Shown here one piece after another: positions 16,767 to 25,500 of a stretch of 64,000 nucleotides of DNA. A program made the translations under genes and the position numbers. Origin of the DNA: a virus. The stretch spans positions 1 through 64,000 of the IMG/VR virus record IMGVR_UViG_3300033146_001994; one strand, 5' to 3'. Each line of letters opens with the position of its first letter. Within the stretch, counting starts at the first letter, position 1. The notes under the pieces were generated by a model. The model worked only from the letters and a program-made list of their open reading frames with translations. It did not search any database and was not told the origin of the DNA.

Positions 16767-17480
16767 ATGAAAAATCTATTAGGAATAGAATGGTATGATA
16801 AACTTTATCCTTTTATTGAAAAAGGAGAATTATCTAAAATTGCAAGAGTTATTAATTATCAACGTAGTATAGGAAAACAAGTAATTCCTGAAAAAGGTTC
16901 TATTACAATGTTTAGAGCTTTTAAAGAAACTTCTTTTACTAATACTAAAGTAGTAATTCTTGGTCAAGACCCATATTATTCTTATGAAAATGGTATTCCA
17001 GTATTTGATGGATTGGCTTTTAGTAACTCTAATAGTTACAAAGCTAGTCCGTCATTACATAATATATTGGAAGAAATTGCATATGAATATTATTGTGGGT
17101 TAAATCTAAAGACAGATTATAACTTATCTCTATTTAGATGGGCACAGCAGGGAGTATTGCTTTTAAATACAGCGCATACTGTAATTAAAAACTCTCCTGG
17201 TGCACATTTACATATATGGAAACCTTTTACAGAAAAAGTAATTGAGGTACTAAATACAAAAAAAGATTTAGTATGGCTGTTGTGGGGAGCAAAAGCGATT
17301 GAATATGAAAAGTATATTACTAATACATCACACGCTATAATTTGCACTTCTCATCCATCACCTCTAGGTTATAAGAAAGAATTACAGAAAAAATATCCTC
17401 CATTTTATAGAAGTAATTGTTTTATTAATGCTAATGATGCATTATATTTGAGAAATATAAATAAAATAAATTGGCTATGA
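16767..17480 (+). CDS. ung: Uracil-DNA glycosylase, family 1
   Basis: Removes uracil from DNA. Family 1 motifs are present: GQDPYY (residues 66-71, catalytic Asp68), FSNS for uracil recognition, the HTVIKNSPGAHLHIW segment and the C-terminal HPSPLGYKK loop (leucine intercalation). Length is 237 residues, typical. Uracil-DNA glycosylases are recurrent in crAss-like phages, and with the dUTPase at 936 this phage both prevents and repairs uracil. It starts immediately after the preceding TAG without spacer, and its stop overlaps the next start (ATGATG). Confidence 0.94.
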   Translation: MKNLLGIEWYDKLYPFIEKGELSKIARVINYQRSIGKQVIPEKGSITMFRAFKETSFTNTKVVILGQDPYYSYENGIPVFDGLAFSNSNSYKASPSLHNILEEIAYEYYCGLNLKTDYNLSLFRWAQQGVLLLNTAHTVIKNSPGAHLHIWKPFTEKVIEVLNTKKDLVWLLWGAKAIEYEKYITNTSHAIICTSHPSPLGYKKELQKKYPPFYRSNCFINANDALYLRNINKINWL

Positions 17481-18118
17481 TGTATAAAACAGTTGAGGGT
17501 ATAGAAGTTAAATCTGAAGAGGAATATTACTTCTCTTTGTACCTAGATGAATTAATTGTAAATGGGTTTGTAGAGAGTTATGGTTATGAAAATAATACCT
17601 TTAATTTAACTCCTAAAGTAAGTAGTACTTATAAGAACCTTTCTAAAACAAACAAAATAAGCATAAAAGAAGAGTTTTTATTACACCCATCTACATATAC
17701 ACCTGACTTTACAATTATTTGGACAGAAAAAGCTAAAAATATCTTTTATCTTGATAGAAATATACCTACTAGAAATAAAAAAATCATTCCTTTTAGGCTG
17801 GCTTCTAATGACAGATTAATTTCATATATTGAAATTAAAGCTGAAAACACATTTAGGTATAATGCTAGTGGAGATATTAGTTTTCAAGTCAAACAAAAGA
17901 TGGTATACGCTGTTGAAAAGATTTATATACAGAAGATTAAACCTTTTATTAATAAGAAAGATTCTAAGTGTTTATTTTGTAACACCTTTACTCCACAAGT
18001 GGTAGTAGACATGGAGATATATAAGAGGAACACAGCTTTTGCTTCTAAAGGGCAATCAAAACTAAAATATGTAAATACAAACTTAAACAAATTCTTAAAA
18101 AATTTTACAAATGAATAA
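17477..18118 (+). CDS. Phage endonuclease, PD-(D/E)XK / DUF1064-like
   Basis: A 213-residue nuclease-like protein. VKSEEEYYFSLYLDEL supplies the N-terminal Glu, YTPDFTIIW the Asp, and LISYIEIKAEN the E-x-K, in the order and spacing of phage endonuclease I / DUF1064 resolvase-like enzymes. Such an endonuclease is part of the crAss-like core. A longer frame opens at a TTG at 17471, but the ATG at 17477 (overlapping the UDG stop) or the one at 17480 is more likely. A late Cys-containing segment (SKCLFCNT) may bind metal. Likely role: processing branched DNA before packaging. Confidence 0.7.
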   Translation: MMYKTVEGIEVKSEEEYYFSLYLDELIVNGFVESYGYENNTFNLTPKVSSTYKNLSKTNKISIKEEFLLHPSTYTPDFTIIWTEKAKNIFYLDRNIPTRNKKIIPFRLASNDRLISYIEIKAENTFRYNASGDISFQVKQKMVYAVEKIYIQKIKPFINKKDSKCLFCNTFTPQVVVDMEIYKRNTAFASKGQSKLKYVNTNLNKFLKNFTNE

Positions 18119-18560
18119 ATTCATAAAAACAACACCTAATAAAATAGAGAAACTTAGAAGAAATCAAATATTTGTATTTGGCAGTAATACTTTTGGGAAC
18201 CATTCGGGGGGTGCTGCTATGAAAGCCCTTGAATTTGGTGCAATAATGGGTAATCCTGTAGGAATACAAGGTAATACCTATGCAATACCTACGGTTATTT
18301 TGGGGGGAAAGAGGATGAAACTAAGGCATATTAAAAGAGAGGTGAAAAAATTCATTAAATATGCCAAAGCTAATCCTAGAAAACAATTTCTAGTTACTGA
18401 GATAGGATGTGGTATAGCAGGATTTACTCCTTTAGATATTGCACCTATGTTTACAAAGGCTTTAAATATACCTAATATAATATTGCCTTATACCTTTATA
18501 AATACAATTCTTACTAAGCACAATAATCCTATAAAAGAATTCTTCTTTAAAAGATATTGA
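18111..18560 (+). CDS. Macro-domain-like protein of the 'IFVFGSN' family
   Basis: A 149-residue protein. QIFVFGSNTFGNHSGGAAMK places a Gly/Asn-rich loop after the first strand, as in macro domains that bind ADP-ribose; GIQGNTYAIPT and FLVTEIGCGIAGFTPLDIAPMF complete the usual pattern of this small phage and bacterial family. Macro-like proteins may bind or hydrolyse ADP-ribose or related nucleotides. The gene starts in an 8-base overlap with the endonuclease. Catalysis and substrate are unknown; a counter-defence role against NAD-derived signals is only a hypothesis. Confidence 0.65.
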   Translation: MNKFIKTTPNKIEKLRRNQIFVFGSNTFGNHSGGAAMKALEFGAIMGNPVGIQGNTYAIPTVILGGKRMKLRHIKREVKKFIKYAKANPRKQFLVTEIGCGIAGFTPLDIAPMFTKALNIPNIILPYTFINTILTKHNNPIKEFFFKRY

Positions 18561-18661
18561 AAATGAGAATGAAAAATAATTTCAAACAGAAATAGGCTAA
18601 ATGTGAAATTTTTAACTGAAATAGTAACTAGAAAAGTATAAACAAATAAACAAATTGCAAA

Positions 18662-19111
18662 ATGAAACAATATAAAAGCACATTGCCTGAAATTACATTG
18701 AAGAAAACTAAAACAGAATTTGCAAATGTGAAAATAGGGGGTGCTAAAGATGCTGAACAGTATATTAAACAGTTTTATCTCGATGATATAGAAGTATTTG
18801 AAAGCGTCTTTATACTTTTACTTAATAGAGCAAATAATACAATAGGGTATGCTAAAATTTCACAAGGTGGAATAACAGAATCAATAGTTGATGTGCAATT
18901 AATTACTAAACATGCTATTGAATCTTTAGCAAAAAGTGTTATTTTAGCACACAATCACCCTAGTGGAAGTTTAACACCTTCCGTAGCAGATAAAAAGATT
19001 ACAGTAAGGGTAAAAAAAGCACTGGAAATATTTAATATTAGCTTATTAGACCATTTAATTCTTACTGTAGATTCTTATTACAGTTTTGCAGATGCAAACA
19101 ATTTACAATAA
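18662..19111 (+). CDS. RadC-like JAB (JAMM) domain protein
   Basis: A 149-residue single-domain protein with a complete JAMM metal site: His97-x-His99-x7-Ser107-x2-Asp110 in AHNHPSGSLTPSVADKKI, and a candidate upstream Glu47 in a hydrophobic strand (FESVFILLLNRANN). Cellular RadC proteins have an extra N-terminal helix-hairpin-helix domain, absent here, as in many phage and plasmid RadC-like proteins. They occur often in mobile DNA and anti-restriction neighbourhoods but no biochemical role is settled. About 100 bases without a gene precede it. Confidence 0.85.
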   Translation: MKQYKSTLPEITLKKTKTEFANVKIGGAKDAEQYIKQFYLDDIEVFESVFILLLNRANNTIGYAKISQGGITESIVDVQLITKHAIESLAKSVILAHNHPSGSLTPSVADKKITVRVKKALEIFNISLLDHLILTVDSYYSFADANNLQ

Positions 19112-19135
19112 TAATTTTTAATTAAGTATAAACAT

Positions 19136-19612
19136 ATGAAACAACTGAAAGTAAAAAAAGAATTTAGAACTAACTATTTACATGAATTAAATTCTAAAAT
19201 AGCTAGAGAGTATGGAAATAGTTTGTTCCAAGCTAATGCTAAAAAGTTTATTACGTTTATAGAACGTGCTTATAGTATAGACAATGCTATTCCACAGAAA
19301 GTACTAACTGAAATTAGTAGAGTAACTAAACTTGGATTTTCTCCTGAACTTAAAAAGATATTTTTCATTGGGAATTCTATAGGAGGAAATTTAGAAATTA
19401 ACTGTTTCTTTGAAGTGTGTTGGGATAAACATAAAACAGCATTTCCACTGGAAAATGGGGAGTTTAAAATCCCAACTGCTGCTACATGGGAAAATGAGTT
19501 TTGCCATAGAAAAGCTACAAAAAAAGAAATGGAATATGCGAGAGATATTCTAAGTTTAATTAATTCAATTATTAATACAGGTGTAAATATTTATAAAAAA
19601 CTAGACAATTAA
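19136..19612 (+). CDS. Hypothetical protein (158 aa)
   Basis: Unrecognised. Helical N-terminus (residues 1-60, basic), a central strand pair (KKIFFIGNSIGGNLEINCFFEV) and a C-terminal helix (EMEYARDILSLINSIINTG). CxxxH-type pairs (WENEFCHRKAT) might bind metal, but there are too few for a confident site. It ends 6 bases before a strong terminator and starts 24 bases after the RadC-like gene, so both share a message. Confidence 0.6.
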   Translation: MKQLKVKKEFRTNYLHELNSKIAREYGNSLFQANAKKFITFIERAYSIDNAIPQKVLTEISRVTKLGFSPELKKIFFIGNSIGGNLEINCFFEVCWDKHKTAFPLENGEFKIPTAATWENEFCHRKATKKEMEYARDILSLINSIINTGVNIYKKLDN

Positions 19613-19617
19613 ATATT

Positions 19618-19647
19618 ATAGGAGTTGAAATATACTCCTATTTTTTT
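19618..19647 (+). terminator. Strong intrinsic terminator
   Basis: ATAGGAGT (19618-19625) pairs with ACTCCTAT (19634-19641) around an 8-base loop, followed by a run of T residues. It ends the unit running from the primase region to the gene at 19136. Confidence 0.88.
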
Positions 19648-19666
19648 CTAATATAAAATTTAAATA

Positions 19667-20194
19667 ATGAGTGACTGGATTAAAGTAATAAATGTAGCAA
19701 GAAATACTGTCAATAAAGAACCTTTAGGGAAAGAACCATCTTCTGCATGGAAAAGAAAGATTCTGCTAGCAGAGCATAGTCCTATACGTATAATTCGACT
19801 TGATTATACTTGGATTAATATTAAAAGTTGGATTAGTGTTCACTTTGTAAGGCACTGGCTAGGAATTACACATTTTGTTTCTACTCAAAGAGATGATAGA
19901 ACTGGTCTTGATAGAGATAGTAAACCACAAGATTCTCCTGTTAATCATTCATTTGAAGCAAATGCACAAGCAGTAATTAATATTAGTAGAAAACGACTAT
20001 GTTTTCAAGCGCACAAAGAAACAAGAGAAAAATGGATTGAATTCCTTGAAAATGCTGTGAGACCATCAGAACCTGAGTTACATAGTGTTTGTGTAAAAGA
20101 ATGTGTTTACAGAGGATTTTGTCCTGAGATGGTTAAATGTGGTTATTCTGAAACAAAAGAATTTGAACAAGAATTAATAAATTACAGGAAATAA
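19667..20194 (+). CDS. ThyX-like protein with altered signature and Cys cluster
   Basis: A 175-residue relative of flavin-dependent thymidylate synthase. EHSPIRIIRLDYTWINI and the RHWLGITHFVSTQR region fit the ThyX fold, as do NHSFEANAQAVINISRKRLC and EKWIEFL. In the signature RHRx2Sx4SxR the second Arg is Trp, the first Ser is Ile, and only the second Ser is kept, so normal catalysis is doubtful. After it comes a C-terminal cluster, C-x3-C-x5-C-x5-C (CVKECVYRGFCPEMVKC), which suggests a bound metal. Similar short ThyX-like proteins occur in gut phages. It may act on modified nucleotides, or be a ThyX derivative with another job. Confidence 0.68.
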   Translation: MSDWIKVINVARNTVNKEPLGKEPSSAWKRKILLAEHSPIRIIRLDYTWINIKSWISVHFVRHWLGITHFVSTQRDDRTGLDRDSKPQDSPVNHSFEANAQAVINISRKRLCFQAHKETREKWIEFLENAVRPSEPELHSVCVKECVYRGFCPEMVKCGYSETKEFEQELINYRK

Positions 20195-20209
20195 AATTGA
20201 CATTTAAAA

Positions 20210-20452
20210 ATGTTCTTAGCTAAACTTTTAGATTTGGAATTAAATTCCGTGAAATTTGAAATAGTATTTGATGATGATGTAACTATAGCAGAGATTTTAG
20301 AAAATTTCTATAAATACTTAGGACTAACATCTATAGATAGAACTGCTTTAAAAATAGATTATATAACATATAAAGAAATGTATAATCTGTTTCCACAATT
20401 TAATTATATCAAAAGTAATACTAGATTTTGTGTGAATAAAAAGAAAGATTGA
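20210..20452 (+). CDS. Small hypothetical protein (80 aa)
   Basis: An 80-residue mixed alpha/beta protein, acidic at the start (FEIVFDDDVTIAEILENFYK) and basic at the end (VNKKKD). No motif recognised. It begins 15 bases after the ThyX-like gene and ends just before a G9 tract. Confidence 0.5.
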   Translation: MFLAKLLDLELNSVKFEIVFDDDVTIAEILENFYKYLGLTSIDRTALKIDYITYKEMYNLFPQFNYIKSNTRFCVNKKKD

Positions 20453-20673
20453 AAAAAAGGAGAGGGGGGGGGAGTATAGTTAACCCCCTAATTCTTTTCT
20501 GTTTGCTGTTTTCTTTGTTTCTTATTGGGATTGTTAAAGGCTGGCTTTGTTTAAATACTGCTTGGTTAATTTGTTCTACTTATTATAATTGTTCAAAGTT
20601 ATTCAAATTTTCTGACAATATCAAATCTTTTGTAAAACTTATTTGCATTCCAGCTGCAATAGTTTTTATTTAA
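20449..20673 (+). CDS. Small membrane protein (up to 74 aa), TTG start, frame crosses a G9 tract
   Basis: An open frame from a TTG at 20449 encodes KKRRGGG and then two hydrophobic segments, about residues 11-27 and 33-45 plus a hydrophobic C-terminus. No ATG is available in frame, and the only candidates are TTG codons. The basic N-terminus followed by hydrophobic helices looks like a real small membrane protein, but initiation is unclear: the AAGGAG sequence inside the start of the frame might act as a ribosome site for a later start. It overlaps the preceding stop by 4 bases. Treat as tentative. Confidence 0.35.
   Translation: MKKRRGGGSIVNPLILFCLLFSLFLIGIVKGWLCLNTAWLICSTYYNCSKLFKFSDNIKSFVKLICIPAAIVFI
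20464..20472 (+). repeat. Nine-G homopolymer followed by CCCCC hairpin partner
   Basis: Nine consecutive G residues occur in a strongly AT-rich genome. CCCCC follows about 11 bases later, allowing a G5-C5 hairpin. The tract lies within the coding frame of the small membrane protein, so slippage by one base would switch the frame off. Confidence 0.85.
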
Positions 20674-20740
20674 TGACTTAAAGTTTTAAAATCTAATAAT
20701 TATTATTAAATTTACAGCAACAAAAAATAAAATATTTATT

Positions 20741-20974
20741 ATGCCAATATTTAGATGTGAAAATAAATCGTGTAGTAATTACAATAAGGATGTCAATTTA
20801 GAAGATACATTACATTGGGATACTGCACTAGAAGATTTTATTGTAGGCAGGTGCAAAGAATGTAAATCTGTTTTAAAACCTAAAGTGAAAAAGAATGTAA
20901 ATCTAAATTCTGTATTTACAATCAATAAGAGTGCTAGTAAACAACTAGATTCACACAAAAATACTATATACTAA
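20741..20974 (+). CDS. Small zinc-ribbon protein (77 aa)
   Basis: Two Cys pairs, FRCENKSC and RCKEC, separated by about 30 residues, make a single zinc ribbon over the first 45 residues. The C-terminal part is basic and probably disordered. Zinc-ribbon proteins of this size often bind nucleic acid or protein partners. It lies at the start of a block of small genes before the packaging genes, where regulators are plausible. Stop and next start share an A (TAATG). Confidence 0.6.
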   Translation: MPIFRCENKSCSNYNKDVNLEDTLHWDTALEDFIVGRCKECKSVLKPKVKKNVNLNSVFTINKSASKQLDSHKNTIY

Positions 20975-21387
20975 TGGAACTAAACTTTACAACTACCAAA
21001 GAGAAGTATTATATTCAAATAATAACATTATTTAGAAGTATTCCTCCATTTAATACCTTAAGAACACAGGAAATATTAGTTTTAGCATGGTTGATGTATT
21101 ATCATAATAAAATAAAAACTAAAAGAAATCTTAATGAACTCGAAACTAATCTTATTCTATTTGATAATGAGTATAAGAATAAAATTATAGATAAACTTCT
21201 TAAAGACGATGAGGATGGAACTGCATATGAAAAAGCACTTGCAAGGTTTTCTAATATTTTAACTTCACTGCGTAAAAAAAAGTTTATACTTATAATAAAA
21301 AATAAAAATACATTGAATACAAAATTCATATTTAATCATACTAAAATCTCTAATATTAATTTTAAATTTAACATTGTAAATAAATAA
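20974..21387 (+). CDS. Hypothetical protein (137 aa), winged-helix-like pattern
   Basis: The first 100 residues read as successive helices with RTQEILVLAWLMYYHNK and FSNILTSLRKKKFI, reminiscent of a winged-helix DNA-binding domain with the wing in the basic KKKFILIIKNKNTLN segment. No family assigned. Its start overlaps the zinc-ribbon stop by one base, so the two are co-translated. A role in regulating late genes is conceivable but unproven. Confidence 0.55.
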   Translation: MELNFTTTKEKYYIQIITLFRSIPPFNTLRTQEILVLAWLMYYHNKIKTKRNLNELETNLILFDNEYKNKIIDKLLKDDEDGTAYEKALARFSNILTSLRKKKFILIIKNKNTLNTKFIFNHTKISNINFKFNIVNK

Positions 21388-21389
21388 TT

Positions 21390-21692
21390 ATGACAGACAC
21401 AAAAAATTTGAACATGACAGAACCTGCAAAGGCTGTGACTGCTACAAAAGGCACAAAAAATTTGAACAAGAAAGCATCTGAAAAAACTGTAAAAACGAGA
21501 CCTACAAAAGATTCTACACAGGATGCTATTAAAAGCAGAGTTGCCTACTTACAACATCAAACAGATTTAATCAATATTGAAAATGATTATCTTGATGCTA
21601 AGGTTACTAATATGGAACTGACTATTAAGCATGTTAATCTTGCAACTAACTATGCCAGGGCATTAAAAATTCTACAAAAAGAAAATTCTTAA
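21390..21692 (+). CDS. Basic, coiled-coil small protein (100 aa)
   Basis: The N-terminal 45 residues are Lys/Thr/Ala-rich, low complexity and likely disordered, with an internal echo (TKNLNMTEPAKA and TKNLNKKASEKT). The C-terminal half is helical with heptad spacing (TDLINIENDYLDAKVTNMEL). The basic tail suggests nucleic-acid contact. A terminator follows at 21709. Confidence 0.5.
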   Translation: MTDTKNLNMTEPAKAVTATKGTKNLNKKASEKTVKTRPTKDSTQDAIKSRVAYLQHQTDLINIENDYLDAKVTNMELTIKHVNLATNYARALKILQKENS

Positions 21693-21708
21693 AAACAACT
21701 AATTTAAT

Positions 21709-21737
21709 AGGTAGCGTAATTGCTACCTACTTTTTTT
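21709..21737 (+). terminator. Strong intrinsic terminator
   Basis: AGGTAGC (21709-21715) pairs with GCTACCT (21722-21728) around a 6-base loop, followed by AC and seven T residues. It separates the accessory gene block from the packaging module. Confidence 0.85.
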
Positions 21738-21745
21738 ATTTTAAT

Positions 21746-21994
21746 ATGTTATCATTCAATTATAAAACTGTAGCAAAAGATGTTTCTAGAGATACTGGAA
21801 TAGATAAAGATGAACTTGTAAAAATACAATTCGCTATATTTGGAAAAGTTAAAGAAGCATTAGATAGTACAGTAGTAGAGAAAAATATTAGAAAAAATGC
21901 TAGAATAAAAGGATTTGGCATTTTTGTAGCAAAAGAGGGTATTATAGACTTTTTTAATAAAGCAAATGTAACTAAAAGATATAATAGAAAATGA
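21746..21994 (+). CDS. HU/IHF-like DNA-bending protein
   Basis: An 82-residue protein with HU/IHF organisation: two N-terminal helices (TVAKDVSRDTGIDKDEL and FGKVKEALDST), then KNARIKGFGIFVAKEG, which matches the HU strand r..i.gfG.f.v. The usual Arg-rich beta arm is shortened. IHF-like proteins are conserved in crAss-like phages. It sits directly before the probable small terminase and TerL and may shape DNA for packaging. It overlaps the next start by 4 bases. A second, larger HU/IHF-like gene lies at 44902. Confidence 0.7.
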   Translation: MLSFNYKTVAKDVSRDTGIDKDELVKIQFAIFGKVKEALDSTVVEKNIRKNARIKGFGIFVAKEGIIDFFNKANVTKRYNRK

Positions 21995-22533
21995 ATTTAC
22001 TTGACTATGTAGATGACGATATAAAAATTTCACCTGAACTTTTAGTTTTACTGCCTTTTAAGAAATTATGGGAAAGTAATAAAAGTAAAAGTAAAGCTGC
22101 TAAAGAGATTGCATATATATACTTCATGGTAAATAAAACTAATGAACTAGGATTCTGGCAAGAAGCAGATGCAACTGTTAGGCATAAGGAAATAAAAACC
22201 TTTATTTTTGGTAAAGATAGTAAATGGACTGCTTCTAAAGAGGTAATTGAAGCTAAACATTTCTATAGGAATCAAATCACACCTTTTGCTACAGGGCTCT
22301 TAGAAGATGCTATTAAGGCTGCTAATAGCATTAGAGAATATCTACGTGATGTTGACTGGAATTTAAAAGATAAATCTGATAAATTCACTTACGATGTAAA
22401 TAAAGTCAAAGAGTTATTGTTAAAACTGCCTGATATAGATAAAGCTATTACAGAGTTAAGAAATAGAGTTAAACAGGAAGAAAGTAATGATGCAGATAAA
22501 CGTGGTAATAAAAAGATAGGAATGTATGAATAA
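21991..22533 (+). CDS. Possible small terminase subunit
   Basis: A 180-residue helical protein immediately upstream of, and overlapping by 8 bases, the large terminase gene. KSKSKAAKEIAYIYFMVNK and the helical C-terminus with KDKSDKFTYDVNKVKELLLKL fit a small oligomeric DNA-recognition subunit, but no sequence motif proves it. Position is the main argument. An alternative is a conserved crAss-like packaging accessory. Confidence 0.5.
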   Translation: MNLLDYVDDDIKISPELLVLLPFKKLWESNKSKSKAAKEIAYIYFMVNKTNELGFWQEADATVRHKEIKTFIFGKDSKWTASKEVIEAKHFYRNQITPFATGLLEDAIKAANSIREYLRDVDWNLKDKSDKFTYDVNKVKELLLKLPDIDKAITELRNRVKQEESNDADKRGNKKIGMYE

Positions 22534-25500
22534 CTTTAATTCTGTACAAACACAGATTACTACAGAGCTTTTAGAAGAACTTCCTAAAGATGTTGTAGAT
22601 TCTTTAAATGACCATCTTGAAAATATTGAATTCATACGTAATTTAATAAATCCTAATAGAAAATTTGCAAAAGATTTAGATAGAGATGAAGAGGGTAAAA
22701 TCTTAGTAAATATAACAAATCCTCACATACTAGAAGATACTGACTATTTTAGACCTCTTGCTATAGAATTTGAAATGAATGGCAAATACACTAGTATATT
22801 TCCTAATCCTGCAAGAACTTCTGAATATAGAAAGTTTTGGGATGAACAAAGAGATAGATGTATAAATGGTTATGTTAGAGAATCAGATGGAGAGTGGATT
22901 CCTGGAAGTTTTTACTTCTATTTAAACTTTTGTAGAATACCTGTTGCAGTTGCAAAAACTACTAAACAAAAACCATCTAAAAAAAATAAGAGAAGTAAAG
23001 CAGGCAAAACAGTTGAAGCTGATAGAGTATTAAAACATCCTGATTTTTGGGATGGGGATTATTTATATTATCATTATTTAGACCAAGCTAAAAAAGCAGG
23101 TAAACATGCTAATGTGTTAAAAACTAGAGGTAGAGGATTTTCTTTTAAAGGCGGTGAAATGTTAGCTGAGGGCTATTTCTTTTATGATAATAGTAATAAC
23201 TATGCTGTCGCAGCACATGAAAACTTCTTAACAAATGATGGGCTTTTAACTAAAGCTTGGGATATTATAGATGATATAAATATAAATACCCCTTTTACTA
23301 AAACAGCATTGCCTAAATCACCAATGAAAAGAGTAGCTTCTTATGTAGATGCTAATGGAAATATTAGAGGTACTAAATCTGCTGTTATTGGCATATCTTT
23401 AAAGAATGATATTGAAAAACATCGAGGAAAAAGAGGAAGGATAATGCTATTTGAAGAATCAGGTGTTTTTCCTAAATTAAACACAGCATGGGATATTGCT
23501 AGAAACTCCTTTGAACAGGATGACTTAGTATTTGGATTAATGATATCTTTTGGTTGTGTATGCAAAGGTACTAAAGTATATACTAATAAAGGTGAATATA
23601 TTAACATCGAAGATTTACAACAGCCTGATGGTATAGTAGGGTTTGGAGAAAATAATATTTCTAAAGAGCCTATAGTGTATATGCAGCCTCCAGCTAAAAA
23701 AGAATGTGTTAGAATAACTACTTCATATAGAACTTTGGAATGTAGTATAGACCATCCAATTTTAATAAGAACAACTGGAACACATAGAAAAGGATTTGAT
23801 AAAGTTGAAACATACTTTTCTAAAAAAACAAGTAAATTTATTACATGTAAAACTAAATCTAAAGTAACATACCATAAAAAAGTATGGAGAGATGCAGAAA
23901 AACTTAAAGAGGGTGATTATTTATTAACAGCGGATATTATTGATATATGGGGAACTGATAAATTATTTGATGCTAGACTTGTTGGGATGCTTATAGGGGA
24001 TGGTTCATATGGTATGAGAAAACATTATACTAGAATGGAATTTAAAACGCCTGTTTTTTCTAATTGTGATGACGAATTAAATAAATATGTCTATACTAAA
24101 TATGACGCTGTAACTGAAAGTTCATATATTACTAAATTAGGAAAACATTATAAAGAAACTAGGATTAGAAAATTAATTCCTATTTTAAAAGAAGTGGGAA
24201 TAGCAGGGCAATCTAAAACGCAAAAAAGACTGCCTAGTAATTATATGTACCTAACTAAAAAAGATTCACAAGAGTTACTAGCTGGTCTATTTGATACTGA
24301 TGGCAGTATAATGTTAGATGTAAACAATAGAGCTTCTATTACAATAAGCCAATGTAATATAGAAATTATAAAGCAAATAAAAACCTTGTTAGAAAAATTT
24401 GGTATAGTAGGGTTTATAACTACAGTAAAGCCGTCTTTAAAAGAGGGTAGAAAAGATAGAAACTTACACTACAGATTAATTATTACAACAAAACAAAGTA
24501 TAAGGAATTTTAAAAAATATATTCCTATAATAATTAAATATAAAATAGCAAAACTGGATAAAATTTTAAATTCTAAAGAGTTTTCGACAGATTGTAGAAA
24601 ATATGACATATTTAAAGGTATTAGGGAAGAAAGAGTAACTAAGGTAGAATATATAGGGAAAAAAGATATTTATAATCTAACAGCAGGAAACACACACACA
24701 TATTTAGCTAACAATATAATTACACATAATACGGGAGGAACTAAGGGCAATAGATTTGAAAGTGCTAAAGAGTTCATATACAACCCTGTAGGATATGGTA
24801 TACTGCCTTTGAAAAATGTATTTGATAAATCAACTGGTAGTGGAATGTGTAGCTTTTGGTCAGGTATTTATCTAAACACCGCAGGTGCATATGATAAAAA
24901 TGGTAATTCTGATGTAGTAAAAGCATTAATAAGGATTCTATATAAAAGGTGGGAAGAAGTACAAAGTGGAATTAAAGCAGATACTATCTTGCAAAGAAAA
25001 GCTGAGAATGCTATTACCCCACAAGAAGCAATATTAAGTACAAGTGAAAACATATTTCCTGTACAGGATTTAAAAGATAGATTAGCAGAAATTAAAACTA
25101 ACCTAGGTGCATTTATATCAAAGCATTATATAGGCTTGATGGGAGTAAAAGATGGAGAAGTGGTATTTAACCAAAAACCTGAATTAACCCCTATTAGGAA
25201 TTATCCTGTTGATATAGATTCAGATAGAACAGGTGCAATTGAAGTATTTAAAATGCCTGCAAAGGGAACTAAAGAACTGTCTATTGGAGAAAGGTATGTA
25301 ATAAGTGTCGACCCTGTAAGATATGATAAAGTGTTATATAGTGTCTCACTTGCTTCTATATTTGTATTTGATTTATGGCTAGATGAAATTGTGGCTGAAT
25401 ATACATGTAGACCTGAATCTATTGAAGATTTTAATACTCAACTATATAGATTAGCCATTTGGTACAATGCTGAAATTAACTATGAAAACGATATTACAGA

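Noticed and set aside
18561-18661. Gap between the macro-like and RadC-like genes
   Set aside because: Only a 10-codon frame and A/T-rich sequence; no clear promoter box or hairpin seen.
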